From contig JAVHXX010000351.1 in the NCBI GenBank assembly GCA_031119595.1, positions 1 to 5,083 of the forward strand: DNA of 5,083 nt, given 5' to 3'. Made by a program: the position numbers and the translations under genes. Below the pieces are notes generated by a model that saw nothing but the letters and a program-made list of their open reading frames with translations, did not search any database and was not told the origin of the DNA. The DNA comes from Patulibacter sp. (GTDB taxonomy: Bacteria > Actinomycetota > Thermoleophilia > Solirubrobacterales > Solirubrobacteraceae). Shown one piece after another: positions 4,571 through 5,083 of this stretch; position 1 is the stretch's first letter; every line of letters starts with the position of its first letter.

Positions 4571-5083
4571 TCTTCCGGACGCTCGTCGCCTGCTGATGCT
4601 GCGCGGCCGTGGTGAAGATCGTCCGCAGCACGAGACGGACCGACGCGCGGGTGCCGAGCAGCGCACGGCGCGAGGCCTGAACCGGGACCTTCACCGTCAC
4701 GCTGCGCCGCGCGGTCACCGTCGCCGTGGCCTCACCCAGGTGGTATCGACGGGTGTGGCGGCCTCGGGTGACGTCGATCGACACCGTGTAGGCCGCGGTG
4801 CCCGCCTCGGGGAGGACGTCCGTGAAGGTGACCGAGGCGCGGGTCGGCCCGACCGTGATCCCGGTCGGGCGCTGCCCGATCGCGGCGCGCGCCTCGGCGA
4901 GCGGGATGGCGTCGAGCGGCACGAGCGCCGGGGTCTGGAACGGCACGTTCGGTGCCGGGGTCGCGGTCGGAGCCGGGGTCGGGGTGGGCGTGAGCGGGAC
5001 CGGCGTTGGCGCGGGCGGGACCGGCGTTGGCGCGGGCGGGACCGGCGTTGGCGTGGGCGGGACCGGCGTTGGCGTGGGCGTGG
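4554..5083 (-). CDS. Surface or secreted protein, Pro/Thr linker plus C-terminal beta domain (N-terminus outside window)
   Basis: I do not recognise a named family. The frame is open from the right edge to the TGA at 4556-4554, showing the last 175 residues. The first 46 or so are a Pro/Thr/Val linker built from a repeated VPPAPTP-like heptad and running into TPTPTPAPTATPAPN. Such linkers are typical of exported, wall-spanning or glycosylated proteins. About 130 residues follow, with alternating Thr/Val/Arg, predicted mostly beta: GITVGPTRASVTFTDVLPE, TAAYTVSIDVTRGRHTRRY, then TVTARRSVTVKVPVQASRRA and a basic end, VRKITAKR. No cysteine, sortase motif or transmembrane helix is visible at this end. 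The second half resembles beta domains I know from thermoleophilic actinobacterial exported proteins. The GTG at 4946 could open a 130-residue reading, but no promoter-like sequence precedes it and the reading frame with its linker runs on upstream, so it is taken as internal. Function is unknown. Confidence 0.75.
   Translation of the reverse strand, partial: TPTPTPVPPTPTPVPPAPTPVPPAPTPVPLTPTPTPAPTATPAPNVPFQTPALVPLDAIPLAEARAAIGQRPTGITVGPTRASVTFTDVLPEAGTAAYTVSIDVTRGRHTRRYHLGEATATVTARRSVTVKVPVQASRRALLGTRASVRLVLRTIFTTAAQHQQATSVRKITAKR
4991..5083 (-). repeat. 21-bp in-frame tandem repeat encoding a VPPAPTP-like linker
   Basis: Four complete 21-bp units (4991-5011, 5012-5032, 5033-5053, 5054-5074) and a 9-nt partial unit reach the window edge, so the array probably continues. 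Units 2 and 3 are identical; the others differ only within their first three bases. Each unit encodes seven residues (VPPAPTP, with PPT or PLT variants). Conservation includes wobble positions, which points to recent duplication rather than selection on the peptide alone. Confidence 0.9.

Noticed and set aside
4991..5083. The 21-bp repeats as a CRISPR array, replication iterons or regulatory repeats.
   Set aside because: Units are directly adjacent with no spacers, a multiple of three in length, and lie in frame in an open coding sequence giving a regular Pro/Thr heptad, so they are a coding linker.

Overview
The window is very GC-rich (roughly 72-73% by eye) with almost no A or T at third codon positions, and it is densely packed with genes on both strands. 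It looks like the chromosome of a high-GC actinobacterium. The C-terminal domain of the right-hand surface protein, a Thr/Val/Arg-rich beta domain of the TVxV...ARRALLGTxASVxLxLRxxFTxAA...RxITxKR type after a Pro/Thr linker, resembles secreted proteins I associate with Thermoleophilia/Solirubrobacterales. That placement is an inference. I see no IS element, phage gene, CRISPR array, tRNA or rRNA.

Layout from left to right: (1) the N-terminal 203 residues of a calcineurin-like metallophosphoesterase on the minus strand, cut by the left edge; (2) a 513-residue ABC1/AarF/UbiB-family atypical kinase on the minus strand; (3) a divergent intergenic region with a promoter and an 18-bp imperfect palindrome in front of the kinase; (4) a 71-residue free-standing S4 RNA-binding protein on the plus strand; (5) a convergent 125-residue FKBP-type peptidyl-prolyl isomerase on the minus strand; (6) a divergent 492-residue RNB-domain (RNase II/R-like) ribonuclease on the plus strand; (7) a short convergent intergenic stretch with several GC hairpins; (8) the C-terminal 175 residues of a Pro/Thr-linker surface or secreted protein on the minus strand, cut by the right edge, with a 21-bp tandem repeat coding for the linker.

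The genes look like individually transcribed housekeeping genes rather than an operon, since neighbours alternate in strand and each has its own promoter signal. The most striking feature is at the gene starts. Four of the five complete starts (metallophosphoesterase, S4, FKBP, RNB) have a TAGNNT hexamer ending exactly 7 nt before the start codon and no visible Shine-Dalgarno sequence, the arrangement expected of leaderless mRNAs. The kinase is the exception: its best -10 (TACACT) lies further upstream, predicts a leader of about 23 nt, and sits inside a palindrome that could be a repressor operator. S4 and RNB proteins both act on RNA, but on opposite sides of the FKBP gene, and nothing here links them functionally.

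I do not see an undescribed multi-gene system here. The points worth a second look are the leaderless promoter pattern, the palindrome at the kinase promoter, the short RNB enzyme with a Gln in the acidic active-site cluster, and the expanding linker repeat.
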